Shown here piece after piece: positions 1-8,641 of a DNA stretch of 64,000 nucleotides (its first letter is position 1; each line of letters begins with the position of its first letter). The position numbers and the translations under genes were made by a program. Below the pieces are notes generated by a model, which searched no databases, was not told where the DNA came from, and was given only the letters and a program-made list of their open reading frames with translations. This stretch comes from an uncultured Collinsella sp. Its GTDB lineage: Bacteria; Actinomycetota; Coriobacteriia; Coriobacteriales; Coriobacteriaceae. The stretch lies in the NCBI GenBank assembly GCA_900544095.1, contig UQTV01000002.1, forward strand, positions 297,085 to 361,084, given 5' to 3'.

Positions 1-1128
1 ACCGAGTACGGCATCATCCCCGAGGAGTGGGGCGGACAGAACATGTTCGTCAACATCTCGGCCAAGCAGAAGATCGGTATCGACGACCTGCTCGAGACCG
101 TGCTGCTCCAGGCCGACGTGCTCGAGCTTAAGGCCAACCCCGACACCTTTGCCTCCGGTAACGTCCTCGAGGCTAAGCTCGACAAGGGCCGCGGTTCTGT
201 TGCCACGGTTCTCGTGACCCGCGGTACCCTGCACGTGGGCGATACGCTGGTCGCCGGCCTTACCTACGGCCGCGTCCGCGCCATGCTCGACCCCAAGGGC
301 AACGCCGTCACCGAGGCTGGCCCCTCCGACGCCGTCGAGATCCTGGGCCTGCAGTCCGTGCCCAACGCCGGCGACGAGTTCCGCGTGTTCGAGGACGAGC
401 GCGAGGCTCGCGCCCTGGCCGATGAGCGCTCGCTCAAGGCCCGTATCGAGGAGCAGAGCCGCGTGAAGCACGTCACGCTCGAGAACCTCTTCGAGACCAT
501 CGCCGACGCCGAGGTCAAGGAGCTCAACCTGATCATCAAGGCCGACGTCCAGGGTTCCATCGAGGCCCTTCAGGACTCGCTCGACAAGATGGATCAGTCC
601 GAGGTCCGCATCAACACGATCCACTCCGCCGTCGGTGCCATCAACGAGACCGACGTCGTCCTGGCCGACGCCTCCAACGCCATCATCATCGGCTTTGGCG
701 TGCGTCCCGACGGCAAGGCCCGCTCCGCTGCCGAGCGCGAGGGCGTCGAGATCCGTTGCTACGACGTTATCTACAAGTGCCTCGAGGAGCTCGACGCCGC
801 CCGCATCGGCATGCTCAAGCCCACCGAGGTCGAGGTCTCCACGGGTACCGCGACCGTCCTGGACACCTTCAAGGTGCCCAAAGTCGGCATCGCCGCCGGT
901 GTCCGCGTCGAGGAGGGCGAGATCGCCGCGACCGATTCCGTGCGCCTGGTGCGCGACGGCATCGTGGTCTTCAATGGCAAGATCGCCTCGATGCGCCACT
1001 ACAAGGACGAGGCCAAGAGCCTCAAGAGCGGTTCCGAGGGCGGTATTGGCCTGGAGAACTTCCAGGACATCAAGCCCGGCGACCAGATCGAGGGTTACCG
1101 CATCGACCAGGTTGCCCGTACCGAGTAG
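1..1128 (+). CDS. infB: translation initiation factor IF-2, C-terminal part (5' end outside window)
   Basis: This is the 3' part of the gene for IF-2, the GTPase that places initiator tRNA on the small ribosomal subunit. The frame is open from base 1 and starts inside the G domain: PEEWGG followed by FVNISAKQKIGIDDLLE is the end of the GTPase domain. Domain II follows, then a long helical segment, and the C-terminal beta barrels that bind fMet-tRNA (around GSIEALQDSL and the segment ending in GYRIDQVARTE). The in-frame ATG at base 43 is internal and not the true start. rbfA follows after 11 bases, as in the usual nusA-infB-rbfA order. Confidence 0.97.
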   Translation, partial: TEYGIIPEEWGGQNMFVNISAKQKIGIDDLLETVLLQADVLELKANPDTFASGNVLEAKLDKGRGSVATVLVTRGTLHVGDTLVAGLTYGRVRAMLDPKGNAVTEAGPSDAVEILGLQSVPNAGDEFRVFEDEREARALADERSLKARIEEQSRVKHVTLENLFETIADAEVKELNLIIKADVQGSIEALQDSLDKMDQSEVRINTIHSAVGAINETDVVLADASNAIIIGFGVRPDGKARSAAEREGVEIRCYDVIYKCLEELDAARIGMLKPTEVEVSTGTATVLDTFKVPKVGIAAGVRVEEGEIAATDSVRLVRDGIVVFNGKIASMRHYKDEAKSLKSGSEGGIGLENFQDIKPGDQIEGYRIDQVARTE

Positions 1129-1139
1129 GGGGTAGCGCT

Positions 1140-1550
1140 ATGAAGCAAACGCAGGCGACCCGCCGTCTGGGCGAGCAGCTTCGCGAGAAGCTCGGTTATA
1201 TCCTGCTCTTTGAGGTTTCCGATCCGCGTCTCGACCTGGTTACCCTGACCGCGGTCGAGGTCGCGGTGGACCGTTCGTTCGCGCGCGTGTACGTGTCGTG
1301 CGACGTGAGCCGCTACGATGAGGTCATGGAGGCGCTTGCAAGCGCCAAGGGCCGTATTCGCAGCCTGTTGGCTCGCTCGCTCGATTGGCGCGTCACGCCC
1401 GAGCTCGATTTTCGCATCGATCGCTCGACCGATGAGGCCGAGCGCATCACGCGTGCGCTGGAAAACGTTCCGGCCACGCTTGCGATCGAAAAGGACGAGG
1501 ACGGCTACCCAATTGCGGATTCCGCCCAGGAGGCAGCTTTAGATGACTAA
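1140..1550 (+). CDS. rbfA: ribosome-binding factor A
   Basis: A 136-residue protein of the RbfA family, which binds the 30S subunit and helps 16S rRNA maturation. The KH-like fold is seen in LGYILLFEVSDPRL near the N-terminus and in ARVYVSCD; the central segment RSLLARSLDWRVTPELDF matches the family. The start is the ATG at 1140, preceded by a GGGGGTAG ribosome-binding sequence just after the infB stop. The same frame is open further upstream inside infB, but that part does not look like RbfA. The 3' end overlaps nrnA by 8 bases, which suggests translational coupling. Confidence 0.95.
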   Translation: MKQTQATRRLGEQLREKLGYILLFEVSDPRLDLVTLTAVEVAVDRSFARVYVSCDVSRYDEVMEALASAKGRIRSLLARSLDWRVTPELDFRIDRSTDEAERITRALENVPATLAIEKDEDGYPIADSAQEAALDD

Positions 1551-2586
1551 TTCCGCCGATCTCGCCTCGTGCGAGTCTGCAGATATTAAACGACGCATCC
1601 TCGAGCTTATCGAGGGTGCGTCCTCCATTGCGATCTCGGGTCACACCTCTCCCGACGGCGATGCCCTGGGCTCCGTGTTGGGCCTGGGCCTTTCGCTTAT
1701 GAAGGTGTTCCCCGACAAGGACATCGCCCTGCTGCTGGCAGACGACGATCCCGTTCCGCGCATCTACCGTTTTATGGAGGGTGCCGATCTGCTGGTGCCG
1801 GCCTCTGCCTACACTGGCAACCCGGACCTGTTCATCTCGGTGGACGTGCCGGTCGTCGAGCGCCTCAATAATTCCGCCGAGGTGCTGCGTCGTTCGGCTC
1901 ACGTGGCATGCTTTGACCATCACCCGGCACGCGAGGAGTTTGCCGAGGTCAGCCTTAGGTGCGTCAATGCCGCTGCTTGCGCCATGATTATCGACCGCTT
2001 TTTGGCCGATTGTGGCATTACCGCAAGCGACAGCATCGCGACCTGCCTGCTGTGCGGCCTGGTCACCGATACCGGTCGTTTTCAGTATCAGAACGCCGAC
2101 GCCGCCGCGTTTCATGCCGCCTCGCGTCTGGTGGCGCACGGTGCCGATCCGGCGCGCGTCGCGCTCGAGGTCTATCAGAGCATGCGTGTCGAGTTCTTGC
2201 ACCTCAAGTCCATCGTCATGGGTCGCATCAAGACGGTTGCGCACGGGCGCGTGGCGTATAGCTACGCGTACGAGAGCGACCTTAAGGACTGCGGCGTCAC
2301 CTCGGACGAGTGCGACGGCCTGGTCGATGTGGTGCGCGCGGTGATGGGCGTCGAGGTCTGCTTGTTCCTTAAGGGCATCGAGGGCGATACCAAGGTGCGC
2401 GGCAACCTGCGCTCCAAGGGCGATCTTGATGTTTCCGAGATTGCGGCCAACTTTGGCGGAGGTGGGCACCACGCTGCCGCCGGCTTTACCAACGCCGGAA
2501 CGATTTCCGAGACGCTCACCGCGGCACTTCCCATGCTGGCCGAGCTGGTAGGGGAGGATCCCGCTTCGGTGACCGTCGAGCTCTAA
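1543..2586 (+). CDS. nrnA: DHH-family oligoribonuclease / pAp phosphatase
   Basis: A 347-residue DHH/DHHA1 phosphoesterase. NrnA-type enzymes degrade very short RNA and dephosphorylate pAp. The N-terminal metal site is visible as SGHTSPDGDALGS, with the DHH motif in CFDHHPAREEF (about residue 125). The C-terminal DHHA1 motif is FGGGGHHAAAGF (about residue 305). The length matches NrnA (about 310-345). The gene overlaps the rbfA end and lies between rbfA and truB, the same place as in many Gram-positive genomes. RecJ is unlikely because the protein is too short and has no OB domain. Confidence 0.93.
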   Translation: MTNSADLASCESADIKRRILELIEGASSIAISGHTSPDGDALGSVLGLGLSLMKVFPDKDIALLLADDDPVPRIYRFMEGADLLVPASAYTGNPDLFISVDVPVVERLNNSAEVLRRSAHVACFDHHPAREEFAEVSLRCVNAAACAMIIDRFLADCGITASDSIATCLLCGLVTDTGRFQYQNADAAAFHAASRLVAHGADPARVALEVYQSMRVEFLHLKSIVMGRIKTVAHGRVAYSYAYESDLKDCGVTSDECDGLVDVVRAVMGVEVCLFLKGIEGDTKVRGNLRSKGDLDVSEIAANFGGGGHHAAAGFTNAGTISETLTAALPMLAELVGEDPASVTVEL

Positions 2587-2601
2587 CTTTTTGGATGGTA
2601 C

Positions 2602-3534
2602 ATGGCTCGTCGTACACCTTCTCAACTTAATATGCTGCTCGCCGTCGATAAGCCGGTGGGCTGCACGTCCCACGACGTGGTTTCGCAATGCCGACGCGCC
2701 CTCCATGAGCGGCGTGTCGGTCATGCCGGAACGCTCGATCCCATGGCATCAGGTGTCATGGTGGTGGGCGTGGGCCAGGCAACGCGTCTGCTGGGCATGC
2801 TTACCCTCGATACCAAAAGCTACGTCGCCGACATCTCGTTTGGCGTCGAGACCAATACCGATGATGCGGAAGGCGAGGCCGTCCGCACGGTGCCCATAGC
2901 CGCCGAGCTGCGCGATCCGTCCTATGCCCGCGAGCGCCTGTGCACCATGTTGGGCCCGCAGATGCAGGTGCCGCCGGCGTTTTCGGCCATTTCGGTCAAC
3001 GGCGTGCGCGCCTATAAGGCTGCGCGCGAGGGCAATGCCGTGTCGCTGCCCCCGCGTCCGGTCGAGGTGTACTCCGCCGACCTGATTGCCGTGAGCGGCG
3101 AGGGCGATTCGTGCGTTTGGACCGTGGCGTTTTCGGTGAGTAAGGGCACCTATATCCGAGCGCTCGCTCGCGACCTGGGCCGCGCCTGCGACAGCGCCGC
3201 GCACATTTCCGCGCTGCGCCGCACGGCCTCCGGTGTTGTTTCCATTGGCGCTTGTCATGCGATCGAGGAGCTTTCTCCCGAGTCCGCGGCTGGCTTTGCC
3301 CTGGATCCCATTGCGGCCCTGGGCGCCACGCGTGTTGACTTGCCGGGCAATCTTGCCGACGACCTGCTTTGCGGCCGACGCATTCCCGTTGAGCGTGCGC
3401 TTGCCGATTTCGATGCCTCGAAGGCGCCGTTTGCGTTGGTGCTCGATGGGGGACTCAAGGCGCTCGCCCGCATTGAGGGTGGCCGCTTTGTCATGGAGCA
3501 CGTGTTTCCGCAGGCAATCGGCGGTGTTCGATGA
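2602..3534 (+). CDS. truB: tRNA pseudouridine(55) synthase
   Basis: TruB makes pseudouridine 55 in the T arm of tRNAs. The 310-residue protein has the typical N-terminal motif LLAVDKPVGCTSHDVV and the catalytic aspartate in GHAGTLDPMASGVMVVGVG (about residues 42-60). The segment GTYIRALARDLG is also conserved. The ATG at 2602 follows nrnA by 15 bases with only a weak GGATGG upstream, so an in-frame ATG 10 codons further in remains possible. The stop overlaps the ribF start (ATGATG at 3531), as expected for a coupled truB-ribF pair. Confidence 0.95.
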   Translation: MARRTPSQLNMLLAVDKPVGCTSHDVVSQCRRALHERRVGHAGTLDPMASGVMVVGVGQATRLLGMLTLDTKSYVADISFGVETNTDDAEGEAVRTVPIAAELRDPSYARERLCTMLGPQMQVPPAFSAISVNGVRAYKAAREGNAVSLPPRPVEVYSADLIAVSGEGDSCVWTVAFSVSKGTYIRALARDLGRACDSAAHISALRRTASGVVSIGACHAIEELSPESAAGFALDPIAALGATRVDLPGNLADDLLCGRRIPVERALADFDASKAPFALVLDGGLKALARIEGGRFVMEHVFPQAIGGVR

Positions 3535-4538
3535 TGTTGTCCGTTCGCGAGCTCGCGCGTATCTTTTTCGCGGGCGAGTCGGACGAGGCTCGCATCGTTA
3601 CTGCCGATGTGTTTGATAAGTGTGAGCACCTGGGTGCCGCATCGATTGCCATCGGCGTGTTCGACGGCGTTCACCGTGGACACCAGGAGCTCATTGCGGC
3701 GCTTGTCCGTGATGCCCGTGCCCATGGCTGCAAGGCGGTCGTAGTTACCTTCGATCCCGACCCGGACGTCGTGGTGAGCCCTTCGCCCGCTCAAAAACTG
3801 ATGACGACGGCCGACCGTCTGCATGCCCTGGCTCAAACTGGGGTCAATGCGGTGGTGGCCGTTCCCTTTACGCCTGAGGTTGCGGCGCTTGACCATGTTG
3901 CTTTTCTCTCGCTGGTGTCGCGTCTGGTCGACATTCGATCGATTCGCGTTGGCAGCGACTTTAGGCTGGGTCGTGGCGGTGCTTCTGGTGTTGACGAGAT
4001 GCGCGCCTGGGGTGCCGAGCGCGGCGTTGACGTATACGGGCACGACTTGCTTTGCGAGGGCGGTGAGGCCATTTGCGCCACCCGCATTCGTCATGAGCTG
4101 GGACAGGGCCATGTGGAGCTTGCTGCTGAGTTACTCGGCCGTCCGTATATGGTGCGTGGCGGTGTTATTCGCGGCCGTCACGAGGGTTCTGGCATGGGCT
4201 TTCCCACGGCAAACCTGCAGGTTCCCGACGGTATTCAGGTGCCTGCCGATGGCGTGTATGAGGGTCTGGTGCTGGTCGATGACACCGCGTGGCCCGCTGC
4301 CGTGAACGTCGGACTGCCGCCGACGTATGCCGACGATGTCGCTTCGGCGCATCTCGAGGCTAATTTAATTGGTTATACGGGCGACCTGTACGGCTCTTCT
4401 GTTTCGCTGGCGTTTACGCGTTGGCTGCGTCCGTCGCGCGTGTTCGATTCGCTGGATGAGTTGATCGCGACCGTCGAGGGTAATATCGAGGACATTCGTC
4501 ACAACTTGGGCAAGCAGGGGGTGAGCATCCGTGATTAG
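3531..4538 (+). CDS. ribF: bifunctional riboflavin kinase / FAD synthetase
   Basis: A 335-residue bifunctional enzyme that phosphorylates riboflavin to FMN and adenylates FMN to FAD. The N-terminal nucleotidyltransferase domain shows AIGVFDGVHRGHQELIA (about residues 40-56), the nucleotide-binding HxGH-type motif. The C-terminal flavokinase domain starts near RPYMVRGGVIRGRHEGSGMG and contains GFPTANL. The first about 40 residues precede the usual domain start, as in other RibF proteins. It overlaps truB upstream by 4 bases and dnaG downstream by 8 bases, so it is part of one long operon. Confidence 0.95.
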   Translation: MMLSVRELARIFFAGESDEARIVTADVFDKCEHLGAASIAIGVFDGVHRGHQELIAALVRDARAHGCKAVVVTFDPDPDVVVSPSPAQKLMTTADRLHALAQTGVNAVVAVPFTPEVAALDHVAFLSLVSRLVDIRSIRVGSDFRLGRGGASGVDEMRAWGAERGVDVYGHDLLCEGGEAICATRIRHELGQGHVELAAELLGRPYMVRGGVIRGRHEGSGMGFPTANLQVPDGIQVPADGVYEGLVLVDDTAWPAAVNVGLPPTYADDVASAHLEANLIGYTGDLYGSSVSLAFTRWLRPSRVFDSLDELIATVEGNIEDIRHNLGKQGVSIRD

Positions 4539-6639
4539 CGATGAGGAAAAAGACCAGGTACGCGCTGCGTCTGACCTGGTTGCCATCGTGCAGGAAACGG
4601 TTGAGCTCAAGCCCCGCGGCCATGAGTTTTGGGGTTGCTGCCCCTTTCATGGCGAAAAGACGCCGTCCTTCCACATTATCCCCGCCACGCAGGTCTGGCA
4701 CTGCTTTGGCTGCGGCGAGGGTGGCGACGTCTTCACCTATATCATGAAGCGCGAGAACCTGAGCTTTCCCGAGTCAATCCGTTATTTGGCCGATCGCGCG
4801 GGTATTGAGCTGCATGACTCCGGAGATCGCCGTGAGCGCGGTACCAAGCGTGCCCGCATCTACGATTTGTGCGCCGAGACCGCCCAGTTCTACCACACCA
4901 TGCTTATGCGCGGTAAGGACGGCCGTCCGCGCGAGTACTTTGCCAGCCGCGGCATGGGTGGCGACGTCTGCCGCCGCTACTGCCTGGGCTTTGCGCCGGG
5001 TCGCAACGCGCTGGTATCGCACCTGTCCCAGGCGGGTTTTACCCCGCAGGAGATGATCGATGCCAACGTTGCCGTGAGCCGCGGGCGCGGGCAGCTTGCC
5101 GACCGCTTTTACGACCGCGTGATGTTTCCCATCTTTGACGAGCAGGGTCACAACATTGCCTTTGGCGGGCGCATCATGGGTGACGGCCAACCCAAGTACC
5201 TCAACACCGCCGAGACGAGCGTGTTCCATAAAAAGCGAAACCTCTATGGCTTTAACTGGGCCAAGGAGTTTATCGTCGCGCAGGATACGGCCATCGTGGT
5301 GGAGGGCTATACCGATTGTATCGCCTGCTGGGAGGCGGGGATCAAAAACGTTGTCGCCACGCTGGGCACCGCGCTCACGGAGCATCACGTCAAGACGCTC
5401 ACCCGCTTTGCCAAGCGTATCGTGTATATGTTCGATGGCGATGCCGCGGGCCAGAAGGCCGCCCGTCGCGCGATTCAATTTATCGAGCAGGATTCGATGG
5501 ACCTGCGCTGCGTGGTGCTGCCCGACGGCAACGACCCCATGGAGTTCATCACGGCGCATGGTGGACAGGAGCTTCAGGCGCGCATCGACGCTGCCGAGCC
5601 GCTCATGGACTTTGTCTACCGTTCGCTGCAGGAGTCGAGTGACATCACCACGCCGGGCGGTCGTGCCAAGGCGCTGGAAGATGCGCTGACGCTTATCTAT
5701 CCGCTGCGCGATAGCTATATGATCGACACATACTTTATCCAGATTGCCGATCTGCTGGGTTTGGATCTGGAGACGGTTCGCGCGAGTTCGGGTCGCGTGT
5801 TTCGCGATGTCGCCAAGCGCGAAGATGCGGAACGACGTCGTGAGCAGAACTATGAACGCCAGCGGGCGCAAGCCGAGCGCTCTGGTAGCGCGGGCGGTCG
5901 GACGTCTGGTTCGCAGGGGGCATCTCGCGGTGCTTGGGCATCGGGCGCGACGCCGCCGGTGTCCGCGCCGGTCGAAGAAGAGCCGTATGACTACGTCCCG
6001 CTCGATGCCTACGGTGCCGCGCCCGTGGAGGTCGTCGACGACCTGCCGCCGATCGATGTGCCTGATGGTATGGGTGCTGTGCCTGTGACTGATGGTTCGG
6101 GCGCTCCGGCTGCGGCGGCGCCGATGGTTCTTACTGATCTTGAGCGCAAGTCCTTGGCAGGGGAGCGCGAGCTGTTGACGATGCTCACGAGCTACCCCGA
6201 CCTGTTCCGCACGTATGCCGACCGCATCTGCTCTATCGAGTGGGTTGACCCACGTCACGAGTCCATCGCATGGGCCGTTCTGGCAACGCCGCCGGGAACC
6301 GATCCTGCAGCCTGCATGGATGCGGCGCGCTCGGTCTGTCCCGAGGCGGCAACGCTTGTGAGTGCCGGGCGCATCTCCGCGACGAGCAAGCACCCCACCG
6401 AGACGAACATCGTGTTCATGCTCGATACGCTCGAGCTCTACACCATCAAGCGCCGCATGCGTGCCGCACAGGCCAAGCTGCGCCAGGACCGTTCGCTCGA
6501 TGATGAGGCCCGTCGCGCGTTGACCGTGCAGGCCGCGCAGGATTCGCAGCGTCAACGCGAGCTGCAAAAGTCTATCGGCGGCGTGGCGGACCCGTTCCGT
6601 TTGATCGGTCTGGAGGCCGCAGGCACCGAACAGGCCTAG
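4531..6639 (+). CDS. dnaG: DNA primase
   Basis: DnaG makes RNA primers for replication. The protein (702 residues from a GTG start overlapping the ribF stop) has an N-terminal CHC2 zinc finger (CCPFHGEKTPSF then WHCFGCGEGGDVF, residues about 38-70). The TOPRIM catalytic core follows, with VVEGYTD near residue 257 and MFDGDAAGQKAA near 300, which hold the metal-binding acidic residues. A low-complexity linker rich in Arg, Gly, Ser, Pro and Asp (about residues 430-535) joins the core to the helicase-binding C-terminal domain. The dnaG-rpoD order is the classic macromolecular synthesis arrangement. Confidence 0.96.
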   Translation: MISDEEKDQVRAASDLVAIVQETVELKPRGHEFWGCCPFHGEKTPSFHIIPATQVWHCFGCGEGGDVFTYIMKRENLSFPESIRYLADRAGIELHDSGDRRERGTKRARIYDLCAETAQFYHTMLMRGKDGRPREYFASRGMGGDVCRRYCLGFAPGRNALVSHLSQAGFTPQEMIDANVAVSRGRGQLADRFYDRVMFPIFDEQGHNIAFGGRIMGDGQPKYLNTAETSVFHKKRNLYGFNWAKEFIVAQDTAIVVEGYTDCIACWEAGIKNVVATLGTALTEHHVKTLTRFAKRIVYMFDGDAAGQKAARRAIQFIEQDSMDLRCVVLPDGNDPMEFITAHGGQELQARIDAAEPLMDFVYRSLQESSDITTPGGRAKALEDALTLIYPLRDSYMIDTYFIQIADLLGLDLETVRASSGRVFRDVAKREDAERRREQNYERQRAQAERSGSAGGRTSGSQGASRGAWASGATPPVSAPVEEEPYDYVPLDAYGAAPVEVVDDLPPIDVPDGMGAVPVTDGSGAPAAAAPMVLTDLERKSLAGERELLTMLTSYPDLFRTYADRICSIEWVDPRHESIAWAVLATPPGTDPAACMDAARSVCPEAATLVSAGRISATSKHPTETNIVFMLDTLELYTIKRRMRAAQAKLRQDRSLDDEARRALTVQAAQDSQRQRELQKSIGGVADPFRLIGLEAAGTEQA

Positions 6640-6708
6640 ATGTTGTGGTCAACCAGCGTATTCTCGCCTATATCCAGTCCTCTTTTTGGGTATAGACGCC
6701 TATGTGTG

Positions 6709-6717
6709 TGCTAAAGT
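6709..6717 (+). promoter_or_regulatory. possible extended -10 promoter for rpoD
   Basis: The 95-base dnaG-rpoD gap holds TGC followed by TAAAGT, an extended -10 element about 33 bases before the GTG start. No good -35 hexamer sits 16-17 bases upstream (TTGGGT lies 20 bases away). It is offered because the same TGn-plus-hexamer layout recurs before several genes in this window. Confidence 0.4.
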
Positions 6718-6749
6718 ATTGAGTCCTGTGGACTATGAAGGGAGAATCT

Positions 6750-8099
6750 GTGCCAAAAAAGACTGAGAGCACGGGTACTGGGCTGGAATCCTACGTTGCA
6801 AAGCTCATGGGCAACGGCTCAAACAGGACTTCGGTAACCGAGGACGAGATTCAGGTCGCCCTGAAGGATATCGATGTTTCTGACGAGCAGCTCACCGCGG
6901 TGTATTCCGCGCTGCGCAACAGCGGCATCCAGATTATCTCCGCGAGCGGTAACGACGACGCCCCCATGGACGTCGACGATGACGATAACGATACCGATAC
7001 CGACGATTTCGATGACGACGACGAGCACGATTCCGGCTCGCTCGACGATCACGAGCTCAAGATGGCCCGTCAGGCCGATGCCGAGATGGGTTCTTCCAAG
7101 AGCAAGAAGAAGCGCACCGTGCGCACGTCCCGTTCACGCTCCCGCGTGCGTGGCATCGATGCCTCCACGGTGATGCTGACCGGCGATCCGGTTCGTATGT
7201 ACCTCAAGGAGATCGGCAAGGTCGACCTGCTGACCGCCTCCGAAGAGGTCGATTTGGCCATGAAGATCGAGGCCGGTCTCGAGGCCACCGAGAAGCTCGA
7301 GGCTGCCGATGCCGGCGAGCTCGAGCTCACGCGTGCCGAGATGCGTCGTCTTACGCGCATTGAGAACGTGGGCCTCGAAGCCAAGCAGGCACTCATCAGC
7401 GCAAACCTGCGTCTGGTCGTCTCCATCGCCAAACGCTATGTCGGCCGCGGCATGCTGTTCCTTGACCTGATCCAGGAGGGCAACCTCGGTCTGATCCGCG
7501 CCGTCGAGAAGTTCGACTACCAGAAGGGCTTTAAGTTCTCCACGTACGCCACGTGGTGGATCCGTCAGGCCATTACGCGCGCCATTGCCGATCAGGCCCG
7601 TACCATCCGTATTCCCGTGCATATGGTTGAGACTATCAACAAGCTCGTCCGCGTGCAGCGCCAGCTCCTTCAGGACCTGGGTCGCGACCCGACCCCCGAG
7701 GAGATCGGTGCCGAGATGGACATGAGCGCCGACCGCGTCCGCGAGATCCAGAAGATCTCGCAGGAGCCCGTGTCGCTCGAGACCCCCATCGGCGAGGAAG
7801 AGGATTCCCAGCTGGGCGACTTTATCGAGGACTCCCAGGCTATCGTTCCGCCCGATGCCGCCAGCTTCTCCATGCTGCAGGAGCAGCTCACTCAGGTGCT
7901 CGACTCGCTTGCCGATCGTGAGCGCAAGGTTATCGAGCTGCGCTTTGGCCTTGTCGACGGGCATCCCCGCACGCTCGAGGAAGTCGGTCGCGAGTTTGGC
8001 GTCACGCGCGAGCGTATCCGCCAGATCGAGTCCAAGACCTTGGCCAAGCTCCGCCACCCGAGCCGCAGCAGCAAGCTGAAGGACTACATCGAGTCATAA
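6750..8099 (+). CDS. rpoD: primary RNA polymerase sigma factor (sigma-70/SigA)
   Basis: The housekeeping sigma factor. The GTG at 6750 is chosen as start because AAGGGAG lies 5 bases before it. An ATG 15 bases upstream overlaps that ribosome-binding site and has none of its own. This gives 449 residues. An N-terminal acidic, low-complexity stretch (about residues 70-95, almost all Asp) and a basic stretch (KSKKKR) precede region 1.2 (PVRMYLKEIGKVDLLT, about residue 145). Region 2 includes the FSTYATWWIRQAITRAI segment. Region 4.2 is the end segment with VTRERIRQIESKTLAKLRHP. A strong terminator follows directly. Confidence 0.97.
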   Translation: MPKKTESTGTGLESYVAKLMGNGSNRTSVTEDEIQVALKDIDVSDEQLTAVYSALRNSGIQIISASGNDDAPMDVDDDDNDTDTDDFDDDDEHDSGSLDDHELKMARQADAEMGSSKSKKKRTVRTSRSRSRVRGIDASTVMLTGDPVRMYLKEIGKVDLLTASEEVDLAMKIEAGLEATEKLEAADAGELELTRAEMRRLTRIENVGLEAKQALISANLRLVVSIAKRYVGRGMLFLDLIQEGNLGLIRAVEKFDYQKGFKFSTYATWWIRQAITRAIADQARTIRIPVHMVETINKLVRVQRQLLQDLGRDPTPEEIGAEMDMSADRVREIQKISQEPVSLETPIGEEEDSQLGDFIEDSQAIVPPDAASFSMLQEQLTQVLDSLADRERKVIELRFGLVDGHPRTLEEVGREFGVTRERIRQIESKTLAKLRHPSRSSKLKDYIES

Positions 8100-8113
8100 C
8101 CTCGCAAGCAAGA

Positions 8114-8148
8114 AGCGCCCTCAAGCACATCCGCTTGGGGGCGCTTTC
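8114..8148 (+). terminator. intrinsic terminator of the infB-rpoD operon
   Basis: AGCGCCCTCAAGC (8114-8126) pairs with GCTTGGGGGCGCT (8133-8145) around a 6-base loop, with one G-T pair, and is followed by a short T run. It lies 14 bases after the rpoD stop. Confidence 0.9.
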
Positions 8149-8153
8149 ATGTG

Positions 8154-8177
8154 GTCATTGGGGACGTCCCCAATGAC
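8154..8177 (+). repeat. perfect 24-bp palindrome with TTGGGGACGTCCCCAA core
   Basis: Bases 8154-8165 are the exact reverse complement of 8166-8177, centred on GGGGAC/GTCCCC. It follows the rpoD terminator and precedes the tRNA promoter. The same TTGGGGACGT arm occurs in the long hairpin after ileS (37598-37644), so it looks like a dispersed palindromic repeat. Family membership beyond these two copies is inference. Confidence 0.65.
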
Positions 8178-8205
8178 TAGGTCGGAAAAATTCTTAAAAA
8201 AGTTC

Positions 8206-8233
8206 TTGCCCTGAGCTGATTCGTCCGTATAAT
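8206..8233 (+). promoter_or_regulatory. promoter of the tRNA-Asn pair
   Basis: A TTGCCC -35 element (8206-8211) and a perfect TATAAT -10 element (8228-8233) are separated by 16 bases. The -10 ends 30 bases before the first mature tRNA base. Confidence 0.8.
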
Positions 8234-8263
8234 AAACTTCGTTGCTTGAGAGCACGCACCTAT

Positions 8264-8338
8264 TCCTCGGTAGCTCAATGGTAGAGCACGCGGCTGTTAA
8301 CCGCGCTGTTGTAGGTTCGAGTCCTACCCGGGGAGCCA
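8264..8338 (+). tRNA. tRNA-Asn (anticodon GTT), copy 1
   Basis: A 75-base cloverleaf including an encoded CCA. The acceptor stem TCCTCGG pairs with CCGGGGA, with discriminator G. The D arm contains AGCTCAATGGTAGAGC. The anticodon arm is CGCGG-CTGTTAA-CCGCG with GTT at 8296-8298, and the T arm has GTAGG-TTCGAGT-CCTAC. It is identical to the second copy 34 bases downstream. Confidence 0.98.
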
Positions 8339-8347
8339 GAATTTCTC

Positions 8348-8368
8348 AGCCCATTCCGCTGGGCTTTT
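8348..8368 (+). terminator. hairpin between the two tRNA-Asn genes
   Basis: AGCCCA (8348-8353) pairs with TGGGCT (8360-8365) around a 6-base loop and is followed by TTTT overall. It could act as a weak terminator or as a processing spacer, because no separate promoter is visible for the second tRNA. Confidence 0.6.
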
Positions 8369-8372
8369 AAAT

Positions 8373-8447
8373 TCCTCGGTAGCTCAATGGTAGAGCACGC
8401 GGCTGTTAACCGCGCTGTTGTAGGTTCGAGTCCTACCCGGGGAGCCA
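8373..8447 (+). tRNA. tRNA-Asn (anticodon GTT), copy 2
   Basis: Identical over all 75 bases to the copy at 8264-8338, with the GTT anticodon at 8405-8407 and an encoded CCA. The identity extends a couple of bases on each side, so this is a recent tandem duplication or one kept identical by gene conversion. Confidence 0.98.
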
Positions 8448-8453
8448 GGTTGT

Positions 8454-8483
8454 AAAACCCGTCGCTTATGCGGCGGGTTTTTT
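8454..8483 (+). terminator. terminator after the tRNA pair
   Basis: AACCCGTCGC pairs with GCGGCGGGTT around a TTAT loop with one G-T pair, followed by a run of six T, 6 bases after the second tRNA. Confidence 0.9.
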
Positions 8484-8641
8484 CATGCCGCGACCACTTG
8501 ACTCGAACGTTGCCATATCAACATTTCGTGTCGAGGATGTAATCCCGCGACCCACCACCTCAACATGGCGCGGTCGTTGTAGAATATTGCAATGATTGCT
8601 CCCACGACATGGTGCCGCGAGCACCAGATAAGGAGATTCTT

